Assembly (NCBI GenBank): GCA_016196755.1
Contig: JACPXC010000025.1
Location: forward strand, 31,719-95,718
Direction of reading: 5' to 3'
Origin: Elusimicrobiota bacterium
GTDB lineage: Bacteria > Elusimicrobiota > Elusimicrobia > UBA1565
DNA length: 64,000 bases
This document shows positions 1-10,349 of the stretch, piece after piece (the stretch's first letter is position 1; each line of letters opens with the position of its first letter). The position numbers and the translations under genes were made by a program. The notes beneath the pieces were generated by a model, which had not been told where the DNA came from, ran no database searches, and saw nothing but the letters and a program-made list of their open reading frames with translations.

Positions 1-627
1 GTCGCCGTGGTTCATGAAGGCGGCCAGGAGCTTGAGCGCGTCGGTGTCGGCGCGCGAGGCCCCGCCGAGCTCGGGGTTGACCAGGTCGAGGTCGCCGAAG
101 GTCCAGGCCTCGCCCGCGGCGCGCTCGATCTCGGCTCCCTTGAGGCGCTCCTGCACCGTGGCCGGCTCGAAGGCGCGCTTGTTGCGCGGCGACGAGGCCG
201 TGGCGGTCCAGGGGTCGGCCGGGCAGTTCTCGCACATGATCTTGACCGAGGACATGCTGTCGGCGTAGAAGCCCAGGGCCCAGAGCAGACGCGCCCCGAC
301 GACCTCGCCGTAGACCTCGGGGTTGGCCTCGCCCTTGTACTTGACCTTAAGGCGGCGGCCGTCCGGGGTCACGCAGGGGAACTTCGGAGAGTGGCCGCCC
401 AGGGGGTGGAGGGAGTCCTTCTCCTCGTATTTGCAGCCCACCTCGGCGCCTAGCGGGTAGGTTCCCGGTCCCTGGGGGCCGTTGCGCAGGTCTAAAGTGG
501 AGGGGTCGACGGCTACGCGCACCTGGGCGCGACGGACATGGTCGAGGAACATCTCGTTGGAGACGACCTTGGCGTAGGCGAGGGACGGCAGGGCGGCCAG
601 AAGGAGGCTTATAAGGAGAATAGGCAT
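1..627 (-). CDS. Exported hypothetical protein, C-terminus beyond window edge
   Basis: The frame is open to the window edge, so only the first 209 residues are seen. It begins with a signal peptide (MPILLISLLLAALPSLAYA) and is then soluble. It has a Cys pair in a CENCPADPW motif, a GARLLWALGFYAD segment and an AAFMNHGD segment at the edge. I do not recognise a named family. The LLWALGF and FMNHGD segments faintly recall kinase-like folds, but that is a guess. The ATG at 627 has TATAAT six bases upstream and no Shine-Dalgarno, so the mRNA is probably leaderless. It is divergent from the pyrimidine operon. Confidence 0.75.
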   Translation of the reverse strand, partial: MPILLISLLLAALPSLAYAKVVSNEMFLDHVRRAQVRVAVDPSTLDLRNGPQGPGTYPLGAEVGCKYEEKDSLHPLGGHSPKFPCVTPDGRRLKVKYKGEANPEVYGEVVGARLLWALGFYADSMSSVKIMCENCPADPWTATASSPRNKRAFEPATVQERLKGAEIERAAGEAWTFGDLDLVNPELGGASRADTDALKLLAAFMNHGD

Positions 628-633
628 GGGCGG

Positions 634-664
634 ATTATACATATCCGGTGTTACCCGGTGTCTA
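634..664 (-). promoter_or_regulatory. Promoter of the edge gene with phased CCGGTG repeats
   Basis: On the minus strand TATAAT lies at 639-634 and a weak -35, TAGACA, at 664-659 (19-bp spacer). CCGGTG repeats starting at 645, 655 and 666 recur at about one helical turn across the spacer and -35 region, which could be a regulator-binding array. The start codon follows the -10 by 6 nt. Confidence 0.5.
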
Positions 665-667
665 CCC

Positions 668-720
668 GGTGTCAGGTGTTGACTTGTTGACTTCAAGTCA
701 ACAAGTCAACACCTGACACC
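668..720. repeat. Perfect 26-bp inverted repeat with 1-nt centre (REP-like)
   Basis: The left arm 668-693 is exactly complementary to 695-720 around C694. Each arm contains GTTGACTTGTTGACTT, itself a short direct repeat. It sits between two divergent genes, so it is not a terminator for either. The GTGTCAGGTGTTGAC style resembles palindromes that accompany REP-associated tyrosine transposases, but no transposase gene is in the window. Confidence 0.8.
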
Positions 721-785
721 AACGCATCATCCTTAAGTCTGGCACTAGTCTTTCGACCCAGACCAAATCGGGTCCCCTGTCCGGC

Positions 786-816
786 TTGACACCTTTCGCG
801 CGGAGCGTGGTACAAT
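786..816 (+). promoter_or_regulatory. Promoter of the pyrimidine catabolism operon
   Basis: TTGACA (786-791) and TACAAT (811-816) are separated by 19 bp. The -10 overlaps the first in-frame ATG (815), so transcription should begin after that ATG. This favours the GTG at 827 as the real start of preT. Confidence 0.55.
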
Positions 817-826
817 GGGCTCCGTC

Positions 827-2236
827 GTGCCTAAGCCCAAGTCCCAGCCGAAGACGATCGCCGACTTCCCCGGCCTCCAGGAGATGGTTCCTGCGATGCG
901 CAAGGAAGAGGCCCGCGTGGAGTCCTCGCGCTGTCTGACCTGCTTCGACGCGCCCTGCGTGACGGCCTGTCCGACCCATATCGACATCCCGCGCTTCATC
1001 CGCCAGATCAACTCCGCCGACCCCATCGGGTCGGCGGTGACCATTCTAGAGGCCAATCCGCTCGGCCACTCCTGCGCGCGGGTCTGCCCCGTCGAAGCTT
1101 TGTGCGAGGGCTCCTGCGTCTACATGGGCTGGCACGAGAAGCCCATCCAGATCGGCCGGCTCCAGCGCTACGCCACCGACGTGCTCCACGGGGAGCGCAT
1201 CCAGCCTTTCACCCCGGGCAAGGACGCGGGCAAGAAGGCCGCCGTCATCGGCGCCGGCCCCTCGGGCCTGTCCTGCGCGGCCTACCTGCGCCGCCTCGGC
1301 GTCGCCGTCACGGTCTTCGAGGCGAAGCCCATGCCGGGCGGGCTCAACACCTACGGCATCGCCGAGTACAAGCTCTCGAAGCCCCAGTCGCTCGAGGAGA
1401 CCGAGCTGGTCTTGGATCTAGGCGCGGATGTGCGCTTTGGCGTCAGGATCGGAAAAGACATCCAATTCGATAAGATCGTGCGCGAATTCGACGCCGTGTT
1501 CCTCGGCGTCGGCCTCGGCGCCGGCCAGGCCCTGGGCGTCCCCGGCGAGCACCTCCCCGGTGTCTACGAGGCCCTGCCCTTCATCGAGCGCATCAAGGCC
1601 CACGACTTCTCGGCCATCCCGACCGGCTCGACGACGGTCTGCATCGGCGCCGGCAACACCGCCGTCGACGTGGTCACCCAGGCCAAGCGCCTCGGCACCC
1701 CGAAGGTCGTCATGGCCTACCGCCGCGGCCCCGAGGACATGCCGGCCTACGAGTACGAGTACGACCTGGCCAAGGGCGACGCCGTCGAGTTCCTCTGGCA
1801 CGTGGTGCCGGTGCAGGTTCTCGGGACCAAGGCCGTCACGGGTATCCGCTTCGCGCGCGTGACGGAGAAAGGCGGGAAGCTCGTCCCGGTGCCCAAGTCC
1901 GAGTTCGACGTGCCCTGCGACCGCATCGTGAAGGCCATCGGTCAGAAAGCCCAGGGCGACACCCTGCGCGCGCTCTCGGGCCTCGACCTCGACCCCAAGG
2001 GCCGGGTCGTCGTCGATGCCAAGACCCTGGCCACCTCCAACAAGAAGGTCTGGGCCGGCGGCGACGCCATCAACGGCGGCAAGGAGGTCGTCAACGCCGC
2101 CGCCGACGGCAAGCGTGCCGCGCTCTCGATCTATAAGGCCGTGACCGGGCGTCAGCCGGTCCCCGAGCATGGGTATTGGATCTCGACTATCGAAGGAAGG
2201 GGGAAAGGTGGCGCCGCGAAAGCACTCTCCTATTAA
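827..2236 (+). CDS. preT: Dihydropyrimidine dehydrogenase, NAD-binding subunit PreT
   Basis: Flavin-containing electron-entry subunit of the two-subunit NAD(P)-dependent dihydropyrimidine dehydrogenase, which reduces uracil or thymine together with PreA. The N-terminus has the Fe-S cysteines of the glutamate-synthase-small-subunit family (C36, C39, C44, C48, then SCARVCPVEALCEGSC). These are followed by an FAD-binding AVIGAGPSGLSC motif and a second dinucleotide site, VCIGAGNTAVDVV. It is about 469 residues, close to family size. An ATG at 815 is the alternative start, but it lies inside the -10 box. preA overlaps its 3' end by 29 nt, so the subunits are translationally coupled. Confidence 0.92.
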   Translation: MPKPKSQPKTIADFPGLQEMVPAMRKEEARVESSRCLTCFDAPCVTACPTHIDIPRFIRQINSADPIGSAVTILEANPLGHSCARVCPVEALCEGSCVYMGWHEKPIQIGRLQRYATDVLHGERIQPFTPGKDAGKKAAVIGAGPSGLSCAAYLRRLGVAVTVFEAKPMPGGLNTYGIAEYKLSKPQSLEETELVLDLGADVRFGVRIGKDIQFDKIVREFDAVFLGVGLGAGQALGVPGEHLPGVYEALPFIERIKAHDFSAIPTGSTTVCIGAGNTAVDVVTQAKRLGTPKVVMAYRRGPEDMPAYEYEYDLAKGDAVEFLWHVVPVQVLGTKAVTGIRFARVTEKGGKLVPVPKSEFDVPCDRIVKAIGQKAQGDTLRALSGLDLDPKGRVVVDAKTLATSNKKVWAGGDAINGGKEVVNAAADGKRAALSIYKAVTGRQPVPEHGYWISTIEGRGKGGAAKALSY

Positions 2237-3596
2237 GCACGGCCGTAAGCCCCTCAAGCCCATCGCCCCCGAGCCGGACCTGACCGCCAACTGCGGCGGC
2301 ATCAAGTCCCCGAACCCCTTCTGGCTGGCCAGCGCCCCGCCGACTAACTCCGGCCCGCAGATCATGCGCGCCTTCGACTACGGCTGGGGCGGCGCGGTCT
2401 GGAAGACCTTGGGCGAGGACCCGGCGGTCATCAACGTCACCTCGCGCTACGGCGCCATCGACTTAGGCGGCCAGAAGATCGCCGGCTTCAACAACGTCGA
2501 GCTGATCACCGACCGCCCGCTGGCCGACAACCTCAAGGAGATGTACGAGGTCAAGAAGCGCTACCCCAAGCACGCCGTCATCGCCAGCCTGATGGTGCCC
2601 TGCGAGCGCAAGAACTGGCACGACATCGTCAAGCGCACCGAAGACACCGGCTGCGACGGCCTGGAGCTCAACTTCGGCTGTCCGCACGGGATGTCCGAGC
2701 GCGGGATGGGCTCGGCCGTCGGGCAGGTCCCCGAGTACATCAAGATGGTCTCGGAGTTCGTCAAGGAAGTGGCGCGCACGCCCGTCTTGGTCAAGCTCAC
2801 CCCCAACATCACCGACATCCGCTACGGCGCCCGGGCCGCGAAGGCCGGCGGCGCCGACGGGGTCAGCCTCATCAACACCATCAACTCGGTCATGGGCGTG
2901 GACTTAGACACCATGGTCCCCAAGTTCGCCATCGACGGCTACGGCGCCCACGGCGGCTACTGCGGCCCGGCGGTCAAGCCCATCGCCCTGAACATGGTCT
3001 CCCAGATCGCCACCGACCCCGAGACCCGCGGCCTGCCGATCTCGGGCATCGGCGGGGTCTCCGACTGGCGCGACGCCGTCGAGTTCATGCTGCTGGGCTC
3101 CTCGAACGTCCAGGTCTGCACCGCCGTCATGCACTACGGCTTCCGGATCGTCGAGGACATGCGTTCCGGGCTCATCAACTGGATGCGCTCCCAGAACTTC
3201 ACCAAGCTCGACGACTTCGTGGGCAAGACCGCCCCTAGGATCGTCGAGTGGAAGAAGCTCAACCTCCACCACAAGACGATCGCCAAGATCGACGCCTCCA
3301 AGTGCATCGAGTGCGACCTCTGCCACGTGGCCTGCCAGGACACGGCCCACCAATGCATCGTCCGCCCGATGGACATGGGCGGCAAGGGTCGGCTCCCCAC
3401 GGTCATCGAGGAGGACTGCGTCGGCTGCAACCTCTGCTCGCTGGTCTGCCCGGTCGAGAGCTGCATCACGATGGAGGCCGTCCCCACCGGCCACGCCCCT
3501 TTCACCTGGGAGCAGTACACCAAGAACGGCTTTAAGGGCTACAAGGAAGTCTACAAGCGCTACCACGAGCCCCAGAAGACCGGAAAGAAGAGCTAG
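2208..3596 (+). CDS. preA: Dihydropyrimidine dehydrogenase, catalytic subunit PreA
   Basis: FMN-dependent dihydroorotate-dehydrogenase-like TIM barrel followed by a C-terminal two-cluster ferredoxin domain (CIECDLCHVAC and CVGCNLCSLVC). It reduces uracil or thymine to the dihydro form with electrons passed on by PreT. I chose the GTG at 2208 because GGAAGG lies just upstream; an ATG at 2169 would give a longer overlap with preT. Length is 462 residues. The active-site loop reads GMSERGMGSAVGQ with Val171 where mammalian DPD carries its catalytic Cys (GMGLACGQ, recalled from memory). The Val form may be normal in bacterial PreA. Confidence 0.93.
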   Translation: MAPRKHSPIKHGRKPLKPIAPEPDLTANCGGIKSPNPFWLASAPPTNSGPQIMRAFDYGWGGAVWKTLGEDPAVINVTSRYGAIDLGGQKIAGFNNVELITDRPLADNLKEMYEVKKRYPKHAVIASLMVPCERKNWHDIVKRTEDTGCDGLELNFGCPHGMSERGMGSAVGQVPEYIKMVSEFVKEVARTPVLVKLTPNITDIRYGARAAKAGGADGVSLINTINSVMGVDLDTMVPKFAIDGYGAHGGYCGPAVKPIALNMVSQIATDPETRGLPISGIGGVSDWRDAVEFMLLGSSNVQVCTAVMHYGFRIVEDMRSGLINWMRSQNFTKLDDFVGKTAPRIVEWKKLNLHHKTIAKIDASKCIECDLCHVACQDTAHQCIVRPMDMGGKGRLPTVIEEDCVGCNLCSLVCPVESCITMEAVPTGHAPFTWEQYTKNGFKGYKEVYKRYHEPQKTGKKS

Positions 3597-3608
3597 GAGA
3601 AAATCCCT

Positions 3609-4480
3609 ATGGCACGAATCGTCCGCTGCGGCCTCATCCAGACCTCCTGCGACTGGTCGCCCAAGAAGCACTCCTTGGCCGACATCAAAAAGAAGATGAT
3701 CGCCAAGCACGTGAAGCTCATCGAGGCCGCCGGCAAGAAGAAGGTCCAGATCCTCTGCCTGCAGGAGATCTTCTACGGGCCGTACTTCTGCTGCGAGCAG
3801 GACATCCGCTGGTACGACACCGCCGAGCCGATCCCGGGCCCGACCACCAAGCTCATGCAGAAGCTGGCCAAGAAGCACAAGATGGTCATCGTGCTCCCGA
3901 TCTACGAGACGCCCCAGACCGGCACCTACTACAACACCGCCGCCGTCATCGACGCGGACGGGTCCCTGGCCGGCATCTACCGCAAGAACCACATCCCCCA
4001 TTGCGGCCCGGGCTTCTACGAGAAGTTCTACTTCAAGCCCGGCAACACCGGCTACCCGGTCTTCAAGACCAAGTACGGCACGGTGGGCGTCTACATCTGC
4101 TACGACCGGCACTTCCCCGACGGGGCGCGCATCCTGGGCCTCAAGGGCGCCGAGATCGTCTTCAACCCCTCGGCCACGGTGGCCGGCCTCTCCGAGTACC
4201 TCTGGAAGCTGGAACAGCCCGCCCATGCGGTGGCCAACCAGTACTTCGTCGGCGCCATCAACCGGGTCGGCTGGGAGGAGCCCTGGAAGTTCGGGGAGTT
4301 CTACGGCCAGAGCTACTTCTGCGACCCGCGCGGCCAGATGGTCACCGTCGGCCCGCGCGATAAGGACGCCCTGATCACCGCCGACCTCGACTTCGACAAG
4401 ATCCTCGAGGTGCGCAAGGTCTGGCAGTTCTTCCGCGACCGCCGGCCCGACTCCTACGGAGAGCTCGTCGAGCAGCTGCC

Positions 4481-4484
<4 letters not shown>
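3609..4484 (+). CDS. Beta-ureidopropionase (N-carbamoyl-beta-alanine amidohydrolase)
   Basis: Nitrilase-superfamily hydrolase for the third pathway step: N-carbamoyl-beta-alanine to beta-alanine, CO2 and ammonia. The Glu-Lys-Cys triad is visible as E53 (CLQEIFYGPYF), K126 (YRKNHIPH) and C164 (GVYICYDRHFPDGAR). The protein is 291 residues, normal for the family. A GGAG lies upstream of the ATG. The gene is 12 nt after preA and overlaps the transporter by 4 nt (GTGA). A generic carbon-nitrogen hydrolase is possible from sequence alone, but the operon fixes the role. Confidence 0.9.
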
Positions 4485-6009
<1,525 letters not shown>

Positions 6010-6013
<4 letters not shown>

Positions 6014-7407
6014 GATACGACCTGATCGTCAAGGGCGGCACGGTCGTCACCCCGTCGGACTCCTACAAGGCCGACATCGGCATCCGCAACCGGAAGATCG
6101 CCGTCATCGGGGAATTGGAGAAGGCCGAGGGCGAGGTCGTAGACGCCAAGGGGATGCACGTGGTCCCCGGCGGCATCGACGTGCACACTCATTTCGACAT
6201 GCCCTTCATGGGCGCGACGACGGCCGACGACTTCGCCACGGGCTCCCTCTCGGCGGTCTGCGGCGGGACGACCTCGATCGTCGACTTCGCCATCCAGACC
6301 CGCGGGAAGTCCTTGATGCACGGCCTCGAGGACTGGCACAAGCGCGCCCAGGGGAAGTCCCTGGTCGACTACGGCTTCCACATGATCATCGTCGACCTGC
6401 CCGAGAACCGGGTCAAGGAGATGGACGAGGTCGTAAGAGAAGGCTCGCCCACCTTCAAGCTCTTCATGGCCTACCCGGGCATCTTCATGTCCGACGACGC
6501 CACCATATTCCGCGCGATGATGCGCACCCGCGAGAACGGCGGGACGATCTGCATGCACGCCGAGAACGGCGGGGTCATCGAGGTCTTGGTCAAGAAGGCC
6601 TTGGCCGAAGGCAAGATCGACCCCAAGTACCACGCCTTGACCCGCCCGATGACGGCCGAGGCCGAAGCCACCGGACGGGCCATCGCCTTGGCCGAGATGG
6701 CCGGGGTCCCGCTCTACATCGTCCACCTGTCGGCCGGCGACGCCATGGAGAAGGTGCGCGACGCCCGGGCCCGCGGCCTGCCGGTCTACGCCGAGACCTG
6801 CCCGCAGTACCTCTACCTCAACTACGACGACTACGAGCGGCCCGACTTCGAGGGCGCCAAGTTCGTGATGTCGCCGCCTTTGCGCCCCAAGGGCAACGAG
6901 GACCGGCTCTGGAACGGCCTGCGCCAGAACTGGCTGCAGGTGGTGTCCACCGACCATTGCTCTTTCTGCATGAAGGACGGCGTGGGCGGCAAGCCGGGCA
7001 AGGTCCTGGGCAAGAAGGACTTCTCCAAGATCCCCAACGGCGCCCCCGGGGTCGAGACCCGGCTGCCCCTGCTCTGGGACGCGGTCCAGGCCGGGAAGCT
7101 CACCGAGAACCGCTTCGTCGAGATCACCGCGGCCTCGCCGGCCAAGATCATGGGGCTCTACCCCAAAAAGGGCCTGATCGCCCCCGGAGCGGACGCGGAC
7201 CTGGTCGTCATCGACTCCAAGAAGAAGCACACCATCTCGGCCAAGACCCACCACGCCAACGTGGACTACAACCCCTACGAGGGGCGCGTGGTGCGCTGCT
7301 CCATCAAAGAAGTCATGGTCCGGGGCCGCCGGGTCGTGAAGGACTACAAGCCCCTGGCCACCCCGCCGCACGGTTCTTTCGTCAAGCGCGACGCCCGCTC
7401 CAATTAA
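6010..7407 (+). CDS. hydA: Dihydropyrimidinase
   Basis: Cyclic amidohydrolase opening dihydrouracil or dihydrothymine to the N-carbamoyl-beta-amino acid, the second pathway step. The binuclear metal site is intact: H59 and H61 (DVHTHFDMP), carbamylatable K150 (FKLFMAYPG), H183 (CMHAENGG), H239 (YIVHLSAGD) and D315 (VSTDHCSF). Length is 465 residues, within family range. The start is set by a 4-nt ATGA overlap with the permease. D-hydantoinase is the same family; the dihydropyrimidine role is inferred from preTA and the ureidopropionase. Confidence 0.93.
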
Positions 7408-7417
7408 GAGGACAATC

Positions 7418-8935
7418 ATGCCCACCATCACGAAGAACGGAAAGGCCCCGGTGAAGACGGCCAAGCTCCAGCAGTTCATCGCCGGCAAGTGGCGCGACGG
7501 CACCGGCAAACGCCGGGTGAGCTCGACGAGCCCCACCGATTCCCGCATCGTCCTGGCCGAAGGCCCCGGCGGCTGCAAGGAAGACGCCTTGGCGGCCATC
7601 GCCGCGGCCTATGCCGCCTTCCCGGCCTGGAAGGCCACGCCGGCCCCGGCTAGAGCCAGAGTCTTGGACAAGGTCGTCAAGCTGGCCCGCGAGCGCAAGG
7701 AAGAGTTGGGCCGCATCCTGGCTCAGGAAGAGGGCAAGATCCTCCCCGAGGCCTTGGGCGAGCTCGAGAAGGGCATCAACCTGCTCGAGTGGTACGCCGG
7801 CGAGGGCCTCAGATTCATGGGTGACACCGCGCCTTCTGAACTCCCCAAGAACCTCCTGTTCACCATCCGCGAGCCCCTGGGCCCGGTCTCCATCATCACG
7901 CCCTGGAACTTCCCGTGGGCGATCCCTTGTTGGAAGATGGCCCCGGCGCTGGTGGCCGGCAACACGGTGGTCTTTAAGCCCGCCTCCAATACGCCGCTCC
8001 TCGCTCAGGAGCTCGTGAAGCTCTTCGAAGAGGCCGGCCTCCCGGCCGGCGTCCTCAACATCGTGGTGGGCGCGGGCTCCGAGATCGGCGACGTGCTCGT
8101 CGAAGACGAGCGCATCCAGGCGGTCTCTTTCACCGGCTCCAACGAGATCGGTGTGCGGGTCCATACCATCTGCGGCAAGCGCGGCATCAAGGTCACCTGC
8201 GAGATGGGCGGCAAGAACCCGGCCATCGTCTGGGACGACGCCGACCTGGACCTGGCCTTGGCCGGGGTGCTCAAGGGCGCGTTCGGCTCGACGGGCCAGC
8301 GCTGCACGGCCACGAGCCGCCTGATCGTCCAGGAGAAGGTCTACGACGAGTTCGTCGGCAAGGTGGTCGACGCGGCCAAGAAGATGAAGCTGGGCGACCC
8401 GCTGGACGCCTCCACCAACATGGGACCGGCCGTCGACGAGGGCCAGCTCGAGGTGGACCTGCAGGCCATCGCCACCGCCAAGAAAGAGGGCGCCAGACTG
8501 CTCTGCGGGGGGGAACGTCCAATGAAGGACGGCCTCCAGCACGGCTGGTTCGTGGAGCCGACGGTGTTCGACCAGGTGACGCCGACGATGAACCTCTGGA
8601 AAGAAGAGGTCTTCGGGCCGGTGTTGGCCGTCGTGAGGGTGAAGACCTACGAAGAGGCCGTGAAGGCCGCCAACGACACCCGCTTCGGCCTGACCTGCGC
8701 CTTCTACACCCAGGACATCACCTTGGCCATGCGCTACGTGGAAGACGCAGAGGTGGGCATGGTCCACATCAACTCCCCGACCATCGGCGGCGAGGCCCAG
8801 GTGCCCTTCGGCGGCGTGAAGGGCTCCGGCGTGGGCGACCGCGAGATGGCGAAAGACGGGATCAACTTCTTCTCGAAGCCCAAGACGGTGTTCCTCGACT
8901 ACACCGGCCAGAAGCGCACGTCGAACATCTACTAG
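7418..8935 (+). CDS. NAD(P)-dependent aldehyde dehydrogenase, probable malonate-semialdehyde dehydrogenase
   Basis: 505-residue ALDH-superfamily enzyme with the hydrolytic catalytic set: N164 (TPWNFPWAIP), E262 (CEMGGKNPA) and C296 (STGQRCTATSR). It resembles succinate/ketoglutarate-semialdehyde dehydrogenases. The retained general base E262 argues against the CoA-acylating methylmalonate-semialdehyde type, which lacks it. The likely substrate is the malonate semialdehyde (or methyl derivative) made by the neighbouring aminotransferase, giving malonate. The ATG is preceded by AGAGGA, and the gene is spaced 10 nt from both neighbours. Substrate assignment is inference. Confidence 0.85.
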   Translation: MPTITKNGKAPVKTAKLQQFIAGKWRDGTGKRRVSSTSPTDSRIVLAEGPGGCKEDALAAIAAAYAAFPAWKATPAPARARVLDKVVKLARERKEELGRILAQEEGKILPEALGELEKGINLLEWYAGEGLRFMGDTAPSELPKNLLFTIREPLGPVSIITPWNFPWAIPCWKMAPALVAGNTVVFKPASNTPLLAQELVKLFEEAGLPAGVLNIVVGAGSEIGDVLVEDERIQAVSFTGSNEIGVRVHTICGKRGIKVTCEMGGKNPAIVWDDADLDLALAGVLKGAFGSTGQRCTATSRLIVQEKVYDEFVGKVVDAAKKMKLGDPLDASTNMGPAVDEGQLEVDLQAIATAKKEGARLLCGGERPMKDGLQHGWFVEPTVFDQVTPTMNLWKEEVFGPVLAVVRVKTYEEAVKAANDTRFGLTCAFYTQDITLAMRYVEDAEVGMVHINSPTIGGEAQVPFGGVKGSGVGDREMAKDGINFFSKPKTVFLDYTGQKRTSNIY

Positions 8936-8944
8936 GAGACCATC

Positions 8945-10276
8945 ATGTCCAAGACCGCCACCATCGACACCGAGACCTACGACGGCCCCAGCGCCGCCGA
9001 AGTCCTTAAGGCCCGGGAGCAGAACTGCTTCCCGATGATGTCCTACTACAAAGAGCCGATGCTGATCGCCAGAGGCAAGGGGCAGTACGTTTGGGACGAT
9101 AAGGGGCGCAAGTACTTGGACGGCTTCGCGGGCGTGGTGACGGTATCCGTCGGTCACTGCCACCCGGTGGTCGTCGAGCGCACCAAGAAGCAGCTCGAGA
9201 AGCTCTGGCATACGACCTCGCTCTACCTCTACCCCGAGCTGCCCCGCTACGCCGAGAAGCTCTTAAAGAAGCTCAAGCCCGCCAACCCGAAGCTCGACGC
9301 GGTGTTCTTCACCAACTGCGGCACCGAAGCCACCGAGCTGGCCGCCATCCTCTGCAAGGCCTACACGGGACGCTCCGAGTTCATTGGCCTGCGCCACTCC
9401 TTCCATGGAAGGACGATGATGTCGATGACGCTGACCGGCCAGTCGACCTGGCGCCACTCGACGCCGTACCTCCCCGGGGTCAATCTGGCTCCGTCGAACT
9501 ACACCTACAGAAGGCCCTCCTCCATGAACCCCACGCAGTACGCCGAGTGGTGCGCCGACGAGGTCAAGAACATCATCGACCACGCGACCCCGGGCAAGAT
9601 CGCGGGCTACATCGCCGAGCCCATCCAGGGCAACGGCGGCTGCATCATGCCCGAGCCGGAGTATTTCCCGCGCGTCTACAAGCACGTGAAGGACGCCGGC
9701 GGCCTCTACATCACCGACGAGGTGCAGTGCGGCGTGGGCCGGACCGGCAACGTCTTCCTGGGCATCGAGAACTGGGGCGTCCAGCCCGACATCGTCGACA
9801 TGGCCAAGGGCCTGGGCAACGGCTACCCGATGGGCGCCGTGGCGACGACCAGAGAGATCGCCGACTCCCTCAAGGGCAGGCTCCACTTCAATACCTTCGG
9901 CGGCAACCCGGTGGCCTGCACGGTGGGCGAGGCGGTCTTGGACGTGCTCGAGTCCGAGAAGCTCCCGCAGAACGCCAAGGTCCAGGGCGACTACCTCATC
10001 GCCAAGCTCAAGCAGCTTCAGACCAAGGACGAGCGCATCGGCGAGGTCCGCGGTCTGGGCCTGATGCTGGGCGTGGAGCTGGTCAAGGACGCGAAGTCCA
10101 AGACGGCCGACGCGGTGCTGGCCACCGACGTCCTCGAGAAGATGAAGGCCGAGGGCGTCCTCATCGGCAAGGGCGGGCAGGCCGGGAACGTCCTGCGCAT
10201 CAAGCCGCCGATGTGCATCACCAAGGAGAACGCCGACCAGCTGGTGGACGCGTTCGAGAAGGCGCTGAAGCGCTGA
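8945..10276 (+). CDS. Class III aminotransferase, probable beta-alanine transaminase
   Basis: 443-residue PLP-dependent omega-aminotransferase resembling mammalian AGXT2. The Schiff-base lysine is K288 in MAKGLGNGYPMGA, the PLP-ring aspartate is D258 in TDEVQCGVGRTG, and a GTEATE phosphate-binding segment precedes them. It probably transfers the amino group of beta-alanine (or 3-aminoisobutyrate) to pyruvate or 2-oxoglutarate, giving malonate semialdehyde for the preceding dehydrogenase. The ATG has AGGAG upstream. It is the last gene of the operon, followed by a strong terminator. Confidence 0.9.
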   Translation: MSKTATIDTETYDGPSAAEVLKAREQNCFPMMSYYKEPMLIARGKGQYVWDDKGRKYLDGFAGVVTVSVGHCHPVVVERTKKQLEKLWHTTSLYLYPELPRYAEKLLKKLKPANPKLDAVFFTNCGTEATELAAILCKAYTGRSEFIGLRHSFHGRTMMSMTLTGQSTWRHSTPYLPGVNLAPSNYTYRRPSSMNPTQYAEWCADEVKNIIDHATPGKIAGYIAEPIQGNGGCIMPEPEYFPRVYKHVKDAGGLYITDEVQCGVGRTGNVFLGIENWGVQPDIVDMAKGLGNGYPMGAVATTREIADSLKGRLHFNTFGGNPVACTVGEAVLDVLESEKLPQNAKVQGDYLIAKLKQLQTKDERIGEVRGLGLMLGVELVKDAKSKTADAVLATDVLEKMKAEGVLIGKGGQAGNVLRIKPPMCITKENADQLVDAFEKALKR

Positions 10277-10299
10277 GCCGTCCTCCTTCCGCAGCTGAA

Positions 10300-10330
10300 A
10301 ACCCGCCCAAAAGGCGGGTTTTTTGTTTTT
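10300..10330 (+). terminator. Intrinsic terminator of the pyrimidine operon
   Basis: Perfect 8-bp stem AACCCGCC/GGCGGGTT (10300-10307 with 10313-10320) around a CAAAA loop, followed by an almost pure T run to 10330. It is the only textbook Rho-independent terminator I found in the window. Confidence 0.93.
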
Positions 10331-10335
10331 AGTAG

Positions 10336-10341
10336 TACAAT
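10336..10341 (+). promoter_or_regulatory. -10 box of the BNR-repeat gene
   Basis: TACAAT ends 8 nt before the ATG at 10350 with no Shine-Dalgarno between, consistent with a leaderless start immediately after the terminator. Confidence 0.45.
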
Positions 10342-10349
10342 CGCGCACT

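Noticed and set aside
668..720. Long palindrome as an intrinsic terminator
   Set aside because: Both flanking genes point away from it and no T run follows.
815..817. ATG as preT start
   Set aside because: It overlaps the TACAAT -10 box, so the transcript should start downstream. GTG 827 is preferred, though the ATG cannot be excluded.
7382..9211. 609-codon minus-strand open frame
   Set aside because: It lies antisense to the aldehyde dehydrogenase and the start of the aminotransferase, and its product is Gly/Val/Leu/Arg/His-rich without domains. GC-rich codon bias creates such mirror frames.
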